A stretch of DNA of 64,000 nt from an uncultured Bacteroidota bacterium (GTDB taxonomy: Bacteria; Bacteroidota; Bacteroidia; Bacteroidales; SZUA-534), in contig CAMHPA010000003.1 in assembly GCA_946186925.1 (NCBI GenBank), forward strand, positions 1-64,000, given 5' to 3'. Of this stretch, positions 48,301 through 58,264 are shown one piece after another. Made by a program: the position numbers and the translations under genes. Each line of letters starts with the position of its first letter. The first letter of the stretch is position 1. The notes beneath the pieces were generated by a model, which saw nothing but the letters and a program-made list of their open reading frames with translations, was not told the DNA's origin and did no database searches.

Positions 48301-51300
48301 CAAACTGAAAGGTTCGCAATTCCGCCCATCGCAATATGTCAGCAGCGGTAAAACCACATTTGTTCAAACCGGAGGTGAGGTGATATTTGATGGAAGTGGC
48401 GAATATAAAAACGGATACGCGACTTTCTATATGCCGTTCGATACTTATACTTTTAAGATGACAGGTGGAACGCTCACTATATCTGGTGCCATGAACAATA
48501 ATAACGAGGGTGACGGTGATGCGTTTGCTGTCAACTGCAACCCCGAGAACAGCAAGATAACAGGTGGTGAGATTATAATCATTAACAAACAATTCCAGAA
48601 GAAGAGCCACGGCATATCTTGCAGCATTCCACTATATAACTTGACATTATTGAATCCCAACAATTTGGCAAGTAGTACTGATAACTATAATTTTATATTC
48701 AAGGACTACAACGGAACTGTGAACAGAGGCAATACTCATATAACAATACCGATGGCGGAAATTCAGATTCTGAACAACCTGACAATCGGTGACAATGTAA
48801 CATTCAATGCCGATGGTAGGAATGTGCTTATTGGCGGCAACCTGACAATTGCCCCAACCGCAAAGGTATATTTGGGAAATAACGAGGTGAAATTTAACGG
48901 CGACGGCTCGCATATTCAGCAGTTTACCTCCACGACTACCGATAAGGTTAGAAATGTAAACAATGCTATAGGCTACAACAATCTCACGATAGCGGATGGC
49001 GCCGATGTGCAGATAAACAGTGACATAATAGTAAATGGCTTGTTCACCTTGGGTGATGGAGCAATCATGCGCGATGGTGCTGCGAATACTTACACAATAA
49101 GGAAAAATGCCGAAATAAGCGGCACACATTTGAAACCCGCTTCAGGTGCTGGCAAAATATTGTTTAACGGTGAGACTCCTACCATAACCGGCAACGGGCA
49201 TGGCTCGCTCAACAATGTGAATGTGCAACTTGCCAGTGGTGTTTTGCAAATAGATGCGCCAAATCTTACCATAACTGGTGATTTGCGTCTGCTCAACAGC
49301 ACCGCCAACAACTCAGGACGCGTGTTTGTGATGGGAACCAGCAAACTGACATTCGACAGCGGTGCGAACATATTCACCGATGAAGCCAATGGCAGGGATT
49401 ATGGTGAAGACAAGTATATATACACCAGTAATTTGGCTTCAAGCGGAGGTGTGGCCAGAGTGTACAGTGAAGATTCAAAAACATTCACTTTCCCAATCGG
49501 AACGCGAAGCGGAAATACTTTCTATTATACGCCCGCAACAATAACCTATAGAGAGGCTGCCGAGTATGGTGAGGTCACAATACGCCCGGTGAAAAGTGCT
49601 CACCCTTTAATGGGGAATACATTAGATGCATTGGAATACTATTGGGCGACAACAGAAACGGGTTTCAGCGGAGTACGCTCCAACGATGTTAACCAAGTAT
49701 ATGTTTTTGGAAACTACAACTTTGTTAAGGGAGTCACAACGACCTACGTGCCGGCACGTTATTACAATGCCGAATGGCAGAAAGGCACAACGTCTGGTAT
49801 GAGACCGACTCAGAACGCATTTGAGATGACCACCGGGTCGGCCAATGGCGATTACACTTGCGGTAATCCTGAAAATTCGTTTATCGACATTGTTAAGATG
49901 TACTCGTCAAATTGGGTAACCAGCCATGGCAACCAAGGCGGATGGTCAGACCCTCTCAGCTGGTCGGCCGATTCTGTTAATGGCGCTCCTAGTTTCCACA
50001 TTGGCGAGACATACTACAGATACAATGAATCGGCAAGCGAATTCCAACCATTTGATTTAGCGGCTGATGATTTTACTACCGGGGCGGCAATTTCTCCAAC
50101 TGCCGCACCAATACCTACAGCCACAACGGCAGTGTATATTGGCTCGGCCAATCACCCGCATACCATAACTATGAGTTATAACGGCCAAGCCTGCGCAAGC
50201 TTGCGCATTGAGCCAGGGGCGACATTGGATTTGGGAGTTTTCACTGGGCATAAATTCTCACTTGTAGTAGTTGACGAGACTGCGGAAGAAGGTGCGGGAA
50301 CGTTGAAAATAAGTTCAACAGGAAATGAAGGCCCTGTTGTATTCGACAATGTGAAAGCTGCTAGTTTCCCGGCTGGTGACTTTGTGAAATTTCTTGGCGA
50401 GCACGGTGGCACAGTTTATTATTATGGTAATAACAGCAATACCTTCTATATTCCTTCTGTATCAGAAAGTGATTTGGCTTTAACCAATTATAACAATTTG
50501 ATAGTAGGAGGAAACACTATCGGGCACAGAGTGCGTACTCCTTTGGACATTGATGTTACAATCTATAAGGATTTGACAGTAGATGGTCACATGCACACAG
50601 CTTATACAAATAAAGGGAGACATACTATAACAATATATGGAAACGTTAATGTAAAGGCCAACAGTGAAATATATACACGTGAAGCGGGTTATAACACACC
50701 TCAGCATTTTGTGATATATGGGGATGTTAATATTGCAACGGGTGGCATATGGCGCACTTCGGGTTATTCCACCACTACGCATAAAATAGACATCTATGGA
50801 AGTCTTAATGCTACAGGTAGATTTAACACATTTTCAACGGATGATACTAGAGGCTCATTTAAAGCAATAACCACATTTATGGGTACAGACACATCTCGTA
50901 TCACTGGCACAGGAGATGTGCACCTCTATACTCTTGTTTGCGATAAGGGCATAGACGCGTCTTCTCTGCTTATTTTACAAAATCCCCACATCACGTCTGA
51001 CCATGATGCCGGAGAGCCATTCCTTACACTAAAACACGGCACATTCCAGGTTGATTTCCCGAGTGATGAAAATGAGATAGTGCTTACCAGTGAGTGTGAT
51101 TTGACTATTGAAACGCCCACTTGCTTATCAGTAAAGTCTGGTACTGTAAATGTTGCCAACAGCAATGCTGATTTTGGTGTGATACTCAATGGCTCAATTG
51201 ATGTGCAAGGCGGCATTCTTAACATTGGTAATGCGGCAAACGACAAGTCAAACAGCATCATATACTCGGCAACCAGCACACCGACCATAACTGTCAGTGG

Positions 51301-54300
51301 CGGCCAAATAAATGTAAATGGCATTGTTCGCCGCACAACAGGTACTCGTTATGGCACGCTATTCTACAGGCAGAGCGGCGGCGAGGTCGTTATAAAAGGC
51401 CGCAACCGAAATGCCACTACCGCTCCTGATGGTAATGCCGCACTTGAAATCATGAACGACGGCTGCGAGTTTACCACAACCGGCGGCAAACTGACATTGC
51501 TGGCAAGCGGAGGAAACGAGACTTTTGGTGACCTTCTTATCCGTCCGACAACAACAAGTTGCACCGGAGGTGAGATTGTCATTAACGGCGGTGCGGAGCA
51601 AAAAATACTATCGGCAGCATCGCTGCACAAAATAACGGTTAAAAACGGCAGCCAACTTGATGTTTATTCACACCCGATAACCGCTGATTCTATAGTTATC
51701 GAAGATAATGCAATATTTAACTCGCGTGGTTTCGATCTGACTATCAGACAGGCGATGGTCAATAGTAATTTATCGTCTGCCAGTGGTATAGACAAAGGCG
51801 GATTCCTGCCAGGAAGCATAACCCAAACCACATACTTTACGGGTACAAACGTGGCGTTTATGGGCGCAAGCGGCAACAAGACCAATTTCGCAAATGTTGA
51901 GATAAATGGCCGGTTCAACCTTGTTGGCAACACCTCGAATATGTTTGTAAACAAGAATCTTGTCCTTGCCAACGGAAAAGTATCTGACAACGGAAGCACT
52001 ATTTATTTGGTTGGTAATCTGGATAACTACGGCACATTTGAGAGTATTGAGGCTACTGGTGGCATCGATTTCTGCGGAGCCGAAACCGAGCAGTACATTA
52101 TTGGTGTTGGAACAGGTTCATTGGGTTCTGTAACCATAGATAACCCGCACAAAGTGTTTATGTATAATGATGTCCGTATCAACAACAAACTGACACTCAA
52201 CGCAATATTGTATGCCGATATTTATCTTCTGACATTGGGCGAAAATGCGACGGTTGCAGGTGATTTAAGTGCCTCAAGTATGATTCTACTGAACGGTGCC
52301 CAAGAGGACAAAGGTGTTAAGAAGATTATTCCATCCGGAACATCAGACTTCACTTTCCCGATAGGTGTCGACGGAAGTTATACTCCCGCCAGATACAATT
52401 TTTCTAAAAACACATCGTCAAAAGAAACCGCAATAACTGTAAAGACCATCAACTATCTGAATAAAAACCTGTCAATAGACCCGGACTGCTATCTGAACTA
52501 TTTCTGGGCAGTAACCACCGACGGCTTTGATGAGGAGAACGATGAAAAGAATGATACTAATCCGTACTTCACAGTAGAACAAACCTACACCTATCCTGAC
52601 GATACCGAGACGCACTTTACCGCAAACGGTTATGAAGAAAGTGAAATGCTGCCCGAATATTTGCGGACTCTCGGTGATTATGAATGGATTGATTTGCGTC
52701 CGGGTGCTGTTGTTGACGCATCAGCCAACACAATAAGTTTTCCACCCTTCGGACATATTGAAGGTGAATATACAGCGGGTGTCACTCATAGTACCATCTA
52801 TACGGCCTTGCCTATTCTATACTCAAAACAAAACGGTCCTTGGCATGAGGAAACAACATGGCAAATTAAAGATGAATTGGGTAATTGGGTGCCATTTACA
52901 GGCACAGTCAAAGAAAACCCTGTGCATATCAGCAGCGGCCATAGAGTAACTGTTGATGCGAACAATACAAAATCGTATTGCTTGTACTTTGACGGCGCAA
53001 GCAGCAAGCTTGATTTGAAACAAACCATTGGCAACGACTTTGGCCGTGTGTATGGTGCTGGAACCCTTATTATGGAGGCAACTTCAACACATGACTATAT
53101 GTTCCCCGCCGGAAACTTTGACAAATTCCTGCTATATCCAGAGAGCGTTGTCGAATTTAGCGGTGATACGTACGGAACTCTTCCTGCAAGTCCGGGTAAC
53201 GCATCACGCCCATTGCCTAATGTAGTGCTTTCAGGCTCAGGCGCAAAAAAACTGCCGGCAGGAACTGCAGAGGTGATAAATGGCTCACTGACAATAGGTG
53301 CCACATCGACACTCGACAACACTGCCAACAATACCAAAATCATTATTAAAGGCGATTGGATCGACAATAATCCAACAACGGGTTTCATTGCAGGAAGTTC
53401 GATAGTTGAGTTTAATGGCGATTCAACCCAGCGCATCAACATAAACAATAATGAAACGGTGTTCCCATATTTGGTTATTAACAGCACTGGAGCAAAAAGC
53501 GATAGCATTATTGTCGGCGATTGCGATCAGAACACACCTATCAACAAAGAATTCAAAGTAAGCAAGGCGCTGACGCTAACCAAAGGACACGTTTACACAA
53601 CGTTCGAAAACTGCCTGGTCCTTTCTGAGCCTACAACTAAGGTCAACGGCGGTAGCGTTGATGCCTTTGTCGATGGCCCGCTAGGTAAGCAATTAAATGT
53701 CTATGGCAACTTCACATTTCCGATAGGCAACGACAAACGATTCGCTTCAACTTATATAAGCGACGCAAGCACTGCCGGTATTTGGAAGGTTGAATATGTT
53801 AATCGCGATCCTGCAACCGATGGGTACTATAGAGAAAAAACATATCTGACAGAACCTATCACTGAGGTAAGCAGCAATGAGTATTGGAACATTTATCCGC
53901 CAACAGCGTCGGCGAAAGCCAACATCAAGTTACGTTACGACAACAAATCGTTCCCGTATATAAACACCACTGCTAAACTGAAGAAACTCACAATGGTAAG
54001 TTTCCCAACAGATGACAAGTGGGTTGAAATTAAAAACGGAGGCGCTTCCGGCAGTGTGTCGTCTGGCACAATTACAACAACAGAAGCACAAACTGTTGAC
54101 AGCAAACATTACACATTCGGTTATTTGGGTACTACTGCCAAGATAGACACCAGGGTTACGGATCATTACTATATCTGCGACGGAAACGAAGAAAACGTCG
54201 TAATACCCGTGGTACTTTCCGGCACGCCAAAATACACATTGCAGTATAGCATTGATGGCGGTGCCCCAATCGCCATCAGCGACATAACCGGCAACACTTG

Positions 54301-57163
54301 CAATATCACTCTGAGCGGAAGCGAATTGGGTGGTTATAAAGACACACCGTACGTAATCAGTCTTGTTAGCGTGAGTGACCCAAGTGGCACTGGTGACGTA
54401 TACAGCGATGTGGCCTACGTAACCGTTTGGTACAATGCAACTCCTGTAATTACTGGCGATGACAGAGTCGGACGTACAGACGCAAGAGAGTATTCTGTCG
54501 CAACATCTACTTTTGATAAGTCATTCTTATGGGAATGGTATTCAGGCAATACAAAAATCACCTCGGGAACTAAATCTGTACAAATATCGCCAAATAACTC
54601 ATTATCTGCCTCAACAACTACAATCACATTTGTTAGCAATCCAATCGTGGGTACTGGTACTGATAATGGCGAATATCGGCTGAAAGTAACAAACACATAC
54701 AATACAGATGCAGGCGGGACATGTTCGGCAAGCAAAACAATGACAGTAACAGTTCAAGAGAAACCTGCACCCAAAATTGTCGGTGACTTGGCTGTATGTG
54801 AAGGCGACTCTAGAACATATTCAACAACGTATGTGTCTGGCCATACTTACACTTGGAATGTTAGTGGTGCAGAATCGTATTCAACTTCAGCTAATGAATG
54901 TACAGTTAAATGGGGAAACAGCGGAACTGGTGAAGTGACAGTAACTGAGAGAAATATAGCTCTCAGCACAACTACAGCCAAAGCAACAGTGTATATAAAT
55001 AAAGCCGCCGTTTTGGGAGAGATTGAAGTGCCAAAAGAGGTCTGCTATAACACACGCGGTCAAGTTTCCATCATAGCATCAAACAGCACGCTGCAATATG
55101 TGGTGTGCGATGCTTCGGATGAAAGTGTGATTTATGGCTCGATTAATGGTGATGGCAGCGACAAAACCATTGATTTGGATGCACTTACAGAGAATACCAC
55201 TGTTATGGTGAAAGCCCAGAACGAAGGTTGTGCCGCTCCTTCGACCAATTATCCAATATCAGTATTTGCCAATCCAGGCTTCGCCGTCGAAGAAATTGAT
55301 GATTTGTATGTTGGCAAACCTGCCGATATAAAGTGGCAACAAACCACAACATCTTTCAGTAAAATCAACTATAAGTTTACCAATATAAGCGGAAGTAATT
55401 CTATTGGAACAACAATGGTTATAGACCCATCAGGAATAAACACTACTACCGTAGATGTTGTCGCTGATGCCGAAGAGATAAGAGGTATACTGACTGTAAC
55501 GGAGACTGATACAAAATTGGAATGCCATGCTGATTATGACATTGTAAAAACAGTATCTCAAGATTACCTGTGGAATGGAGAAACGTCAGAGGATTGGAAT
55601 GAACCTGATAACTGGTGGTCGGGCTCAACACCGACAACTGCCAAAAATGTACGTATATTGGAAGGCGCAACTAACATGCCGGAAGTGTCTGCCGCTGCCA
55701 ACGCCAAAGACATTATTATCGGTAGTGGTGCAAGTGTTACTGTATCGGGCAACACACTGACTGTGGCTGGTAATATAGAGAATGAAGGATCGTTCACTGC
55801 CACGGACGGAACGGTGGCGTTCTCTAGCGGAACACACTCGGTTTCTGGAGCCAACACGTTTGCCAATATCAATAATATTGGTACAGTGAACTTCAGCAAC
55901 ACCAACACAGTAAATGGGGACATTACCAACACAGGAACCATCAATGGCAGCATAAGGCTGGCTGGCAGCAACTCGCAATCAATCAACGGGAAAGGCAATT
56001 ATTCTAATGTCGAGATAGACAATGCAAAAGGCGTTTCTGTCAATGAAGACATAAAAATAGACGGAAATCTTGCTCTCCAAAACGGAACAGTAACAATTGC
56101 CAGTGATAAGGAGATTGTATTCGGAACAGCAGCAAGCACCACTTGCAACGACGCTTCGGCTTCAGCCTATGTTGAAGGATCGATGAAAAAATACGGTAGC
56201 TCTGAGTTCACATTCCCGACAGGACACAATGGTAATCGCGCAAAAGTTGGCATTACTCCAATTGATGCATCTGGTGACACTTATTTCACTGCGAAATACA
56301 ATTCAGTCGCACCTGATGATGCGGAAGAAATACCAGAATCAAAACGCAACAGCGGACTTGAGCGTGTAAGCAGCCTGGAAAGTTGGGATATTTTCGGAAC
56401 GTCAGACAGTAAAATCAAACTTTACTGGGAAAACAAAGACGATGACTATATTACCAACTTAAAAACGTTAGTCGTGGCCCATTACAATAGCATTTTAGGC
56501 AAATGGGAAACTGTAAAATGCGAAGGTTCTGACGGTGATGGCAGTAAAGGTTGGATATTAACCGGAAAAGTATCTTCATATAGCCCATTCACATTTGGCT
56601 CAACCGTAAAAGAGGATAATCCTCTCCCCGTCACCTTCATCGCCTTCACAGGCCGCCAAGATGGCAACAGCGTTGTGCTCGAGTGGGCAACACTTTCGGA
56701 GAAAGACAACGACTACTTCGAGATTGAGCGCTCGGTTGACGGCGTCAACTATGTGACTATCGGATATGTTGATGGTGCGGGAAATTCGACAGGTCGCATC
56801 GATTACAATTTTGCCGACAACGCGCCAGAGGGTGATTACTCTTACTATCGTCTGTCGCAAGTTGATTTCGACGGCACACGCGAGTATGCCGACAAGGTAG
56901 TTGCCGTCTTCTATACGGGCGATGAGACTGGCGGATTGACAGTTGTACCGAACCCAACTGACGGGCGGTTCAGGGTCAGCATAGGTTTCTCAATGGCAGG
57001 CGGAGTTGTCCAGCTGCTCTCGCAGACAGGCAATGTGGTACGCACCGTCAACGTCGACAGCTTCGATGCCACAATCGACATCAGCGACCTGCCGAGCGGC
57101 ATCTACCTACTACGATTTGTATCCGACAGCAAGATATTGCAGCAAAAGGTTGTGAAATATTGA
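45317..57163 (+). CDS. Giant T9SS-secreted modular beta-helix surface protein 2 (3948 aa), paralogue of giant 1
   Basis: Signal peptide MKRLALNFGTAAKARLLGLAVLSIIFGSSELAWGQ; same module series as giant 1; sorting domain ending LPSGIYLLRFVSDSKILQQKVVKY; GAGGAGGG ribosome-binding site upstream. Confidence 0.93.
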   Translation: MKRLALNFGTAAKARLLGLAVLSIIFGSSELAWGQKNSTFTSKSDGSWDTPAIWTQSVSGLFPGKYIYDNGQYGKYGSGVVTISHKVTMNDMSSYIGSRTKANSLYSNIFDIQKLTLNAGAELILNNDLYINASGQNDCYNYNGGSLTINEGYKLRVEKNFILNADQIIDGGGTLEIGRAANGKNHTLTANVNIDINIGDDNSHNSTITNLNLTANKNVTINRNNNVSFKTLIINSGGSYKTNYNSSSNSLTMNGGTLEIASNATLTITNTRNQRQPLYINDDATIIGNGTLDASAIIVAPGKTLHINGDIKLNQNITLDGNIAVAEGNTLTISGSQITFTGNSHFGDSNGIIEFTNDNVSIRSVTTCVGGNFKSLKTVTYAKSCTYMLPGLFNNITVNTDPGKNITLCGDVTASGTLAWTNKSRIILDGHTMDVALITSGQAFGDNHLFVAGTEGSILKYTTNTTSDGILTLPIGTYNSNTKKYEYSPVILVSGITRQAGSFITVQVADTAYSGKSTDLERCWEINATGVSLSSAKIELTYAVDDDGLGYAADDMLCVYHDGIRVATGATINGGSHIITVDNPSSISGIWTAAEPAEIITLYSHRSGDWGDATMWTTDPTGKTEVGQAVPDNSYNVVILNGHTVEASGATMNARSVKISAGATLNMGNKAQDHRLKNVYGQGMLRIEGDFPTSGNYKLFVSPDGGTTEFYGNHTSNDIPNQYEYNNLIFDYETNVTRTITKNLKINGNLTLKKGSLKYTKTNQSITVGGDIKIESDGGIYIYESGGDKSHADTLVVGGNFENHGEVLMTKRTIDTYRTSGEPQQNEGDKGRGVIRFVGEHNVNFYCYGTTNLSQLIVDKGTDDTYRVTLFSSAENNFGLLGKATDFYTDYGDNTPDNPVAIYKPLWLKNGTLELTGNLHIYSLSEGGNDNFFIPLNGCLHLNGSNVIVDACRIASSNACLMPAGKLIIDAGTFDCSKSAGAVFRNTSEIYINGGKLKGSQFRPSQYVSSGKTTFVQTGGEVIFDGSGEYKNGYATFYMPFDTYTFKMTGGTLTISGAMNNNNEGDGDAFAVNCNPENSKITGGEIIIINKQFQKKSHGISCSIPLYNLTLLNPNNLASSTDNYNFIFKDYNGTVNRGNTHITIPMAEIQILNNLTIGDNVTFNADGRNVLIGGNLTIAPTAKVYLGNNEVKFNGDGSHIQQFTSTTTDKVRNVNNAIGYNNLTIADGADVQINSDIIVNGLFTLGDGAIMRDGAANTYTIRKNAEISGTHLKPASGAGKILFNGETPTITGNGHGSLNNVNVQLASGVLQIDAPNLTITGDLRLLNSTANNSGRVFVMGTSKLTFDSGANIFTDEANGRDYGEDKYIYTSNLASSGGVARVYSEDSKTFTFPIGTRSGNTFYYTPATITYREAAEYGEVTIRPVKSAHPLMGNTLDALEYYWATTETGFSGVRSNDVNQVYVFGNYNFVKGVTTTYVPARYYNAEWQKGTTSGMRPTQNAFEMTTGSANGDYTCGNPENSFIDIVKMYSSNWVTSHGNQGGWSDPLSWSADSVNGAPSFHIGETYYRYNESASEFQPFDLAADDFTTGAAISPTAAPIPTATTAVYIGSANHPHTITMSYNGQACASLRIEPGATLDLGVFTGHKFSLVVVDETAEEGAGTLKISSTGNEGPVVFDNVKAASFPAGDFVKFLGEHGGTVYYYGNNSNTFYIPSVSESDLALTNYNNLIVGGNTIGHRVRTPLDIDVTIYKDLTVDGHMHTAYTNKGRHTITIYGNVNVKANSEIYTREAGYNTPQHFVIYGDVNIATGGIWRTSGYSTTTHKIDIYGSLNATGRFNTFSTDDTRGSFKAITTFMGTDTSRITGTGDVHLYTLVCDKGIDASSLLILQNPHITSDHDAGEPFLTLKHGTFQVDFPSDENEIVLTSECDLTIETPTCLSVKSGTVNVANSNADFGVILNGSIDVQGGILNIGNAANDKSNSIIYSATSTPTITVSGGQINVNGIVRRTTGTRYGTLFYRQSGGEVVIKGRNRNATTAPDGNAALEIMNDGCEFTTTGGKLTLLASGGNETFGDLLIRPTTTSCTGGEIVINGGAEQKILSAASLHKITVKNGSQLDVYSHPITADSIVIEDNAIFNSRGFDLTIRQAMVNSNLSSASGIDKGGFLPGSITQTTYFTGTNVAFMGASGNKTNFANVEINGRFNLVGNTSNMFVNKNLVLANGKVSDNGSTIYLVGNLDNYGTFESIEATGGIDFCGAETEQYIIGVGTGSLGSVTIDNPHKVFMYNDVRINNKLTLNAILYADIYLLTLGENATVAGDLSASSMILLNGAQEDKGVKKIIPSGTSDFTFPIGVDGSYTPARYNFSKNTSSKETAITVKTINYLNKNLSIDPDCYLNYFWAVTTDGFDEENDEKNDTNPYFTVEQTYTYPDDTETHFTANGYEESEMLPEYLRTLGDYEWIDLRPGAVVDASANTISFPPFGHIEGEYTAGVTHSTIYTALPILYSKQNGPWHEETTWQIKDELGNWVPFTGTVKENPVHISSGHRVTVDANNTKSYCLYFDGASSKLDLKQTIGNDFGRVYGAGTLIMEATSTHDYMFPAGNFDKFLLYPESVVEFSGDTYGTLPASPGNASRPLPNVVLSGSGAKKLPAGTAEVINGSLTIGATSTLDNTANNTKIIIKGDWIDNNPTTGFIAGSSIVEFNGDSTQRININNNETVFPYLVINSTGAKSDSIIVGDCDQNTPINKEFKVSKALTLTKGHVYTTFENCLVLSEPTTKVNGGSVDAFVDGPLGKQLNVYGNFTFPIGNDKRFASTYISDASTAGIWKVEYVNRDPATDGYYREKTYLTEPITEVSSNEYWNIYPPTASAKANIKLRYDNKSFPYINTTAKLKKLTMVSFPTDDKWVEIKNGGASGSVSSGTITTTEAQTVDSKHYTFGYLGTTAKIDTRVTDHYYICDGNEENVVIPVVLSGTPKYTLQYSIDGGAPIAISDITGNTCNITLSGSELGGYKDTPYVISLVSVSDPSGTGDVYSDVAYVTVWYNATPVITGDDRVGRTDAREYSVATSTFDKSFLWEWYSGNTKITSGTKSVQISPNNSLSASTTTITFVSNPIVGTGTDNGEYRLKVTNTYNTDAGGTCSASKTMTVTVQEKPAPKIVGDLAVCEGDSRTYSTTYVSGHTYTWNVSGAESYSTSANECTVKWGNSGTGEVTVTERNIALSTTTAKATVYINKAAVLGEIEVPKEVCYNTRGQVSIIASNSTLQYVVCDASDESVIYGSINGDGSDKTIDLDALTENTTVMVKAQNEGCAAPSTNYPISVFANPGFAVEEIDDLYVGKPADIKWQQTTTSFSKINYKFTNISGSNSIGTTMVIDPSGINTTTVDVVADAEEIRGILTVTETDTKLECHADYDIVKTVSQDYLWNGETSEDWNEPDNWWSGSTPTTAKNVRILEGATNMPEVSAAANAKDIIIGSGASVTVSGNTLTVAGNIENEGSFTATDGTVAFSSGTHSVSGANTFANINNIGTVNFSNTNTVNGDITNTGTINGSIRLAGSNSQSINGKGNYSNVEIDNAKGVSVNEDIKIDGNLALQNGTVTIASDKEIVFGTAASTTCNDASASAYVEGSMKKYGSSEFTFPTGHNGNRAKVGITPIDASGDTYFTAKYNSVAPDDAEEIPESKRNSGLERVSSLESWDIFGTSDSKIKLYWENKDDDYITNLKTLVVAHYNSILGKWETVKCEGSDGDGSKGWILTGKVSSYSPFTFGSTVKEDNPLPVTFIAFTGRQDGNSVVLEWATLSEKDNDYFEIERSVDGVNYVTIGYVDGAGNSTGRIDYNFADNAPEGDYSYYRLSQVDFDGTREYADKVVAVFYTGDETGGLTVVPNPTDGRFRVSIGFSMAGGVVQLLSQTGNVVRTVNVDSFDATIDISDLPSGIYLLRFVSDSKILQQKVVKY
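56933..57160 (+). other. T9SS type-A C-terminal sorting domain (giant 2)
   Basis: LTVVPNPTDGRFRVSIGFSMAGGVVQLLSQTG...DLPSGIYLLRFV...QQKVVKY. Confidence 0.9.
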
Positions 57164-57201
57164 TTTAGGTTGGCAGTTTGTTGCCAACCGGGCTAAAGCA
57201 A

Positions 57202-57237
57202 GAAGCCGAGTCAGCAATGGCTCGGCTTTCTTTTTTT
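57202..57237 (+). terminator. Rho-independent terminator of giant gene 2
   Basis: AAGCCGAG TCAGCAATGG CTCGGCTT then TCTTTTTTT; loop identical to the giant 1 terminator. Confidence 0.88.
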
Positions 57238-57451
57238 GATTGAAGATATTGCAATATCAATCCAATATCTCTCGCCAAGAAAAATGTTGTCTATAGGTCA
57301 AATTGCAGGCTGGAATCCATTGCAAATACCGATGAACAGAGGGCTTGAGGGGCATTCAAAATTTTGAAAGGCACAATTGATGTTTTCAGTGGCCCAATAG
57401 GTCAAATGTCCGTAGGACATTCATATCGGTAGAATAATGCAAGCCAATAGA

Positions 57452-57488
57452 AACAAAAAAAAAGGATTGCCGAAACCGACAATCCTTT
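57452..57488 (-). terminator. Rho-independent terminator (minus strand)
   Basis: Minus-strand AAAGGATTG..CAATCCTTTTTTTTT. Confidence 0.85.
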
Positions 57489-57507
57489 GATTATATTCAA
57501 GTTAAAT

Positions 57508-58260
57508 TTAAAGCTCGGCCAAACCTGCGTCAACCAGAATACGACCGCAGTACTCGCATACGATGATGCGCTTGCGAGAGCGGATGTCCACTTGGCGCTG
57601 AGGCGGAATCTTGTTGAAGCAGCCACCGCAGGCGTCACGCTGAACGGTAACAACTGCCAAGCCGTTGCGCACGTTGCCGCTGATGCGGTTGAAGGCTGTC
57701 AGGTAGCGGTCCTCAATAAGGCTCTCTATTTCAGCTTTCTTCACGTTCAACTCGTCTTCCTTCTTTTGGGTTTCCGAGATGATGCTGTCAAGCTCATCAC
57801 GTTTCTGTTTCAGGTCGCCTTTGCGCTCGTCGTATTTAGTTTCAGCCGATGCAATAATCTCTTTCTTGTGCTCCATATCGGCGGTGAACTCGCGAATATG
57901 CTTCTCGCTCAACTCGATTTCGAGTGTCTGGAACTCAATCTCCTTCGAGAGTGAATCGTACTCGCGGTTGTTGCGCACGTTGTCCTGCTGCGACTGATAT
58001 TTCTTTATATCTTCCTGGCATTGAGCAATTTTGTGCTTCTCGTTAGAGATGCCTTGCTCATCTTCCTTCACTTCAGCTTTCAGGTTTGTGATACGGGTCT
58101 GCAAGCCGGCCAGTTCGTCTTCAAGGTCTTGGACTTCGAGCGGAAGCTCACCGCGTAAACTCTTGATTTTGTTGATTTCTGTCTGAATCTGTTGCAAATC
58201 GTACAGATTTTTCAGCTTTTGCTCCATCGGAACGTCCACCTTTTGATTTTTGTCATCCAT
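57508..58260 (-). CDS. Coiled-coil protein with C4 zinc-ribbon (DUF164/CT398-like)
   Basis: Long coiled coil; CGGCFNKIPPQRQVDIRSRKRIIVCEYCGRIL. Confidence 0.9.
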   Translation of the reverse strand: MDDKNQKVDVPMEQKLKNLYDLQQIQTEINKIKSLRGELPLEVQDLEDELAGLQTRITNLKAEVKEDEQGISNEKHKIAQCQEDIKKYQSQQDNVRNNREYDSLSKEIEFQTLEIELSEKHIREFTADMEHKKEIIASAETKYDERKGDLKQKRDELDSIISETQKKEDELNVKKAEIESLIEDRYLTAFNRISGNVRNGLAVVTVQRDACGGCFNKIPPQRQVDIRSRKRIIVCEYCGRILVDAGLAEL

Positions 58261-58264
58261 TGCG

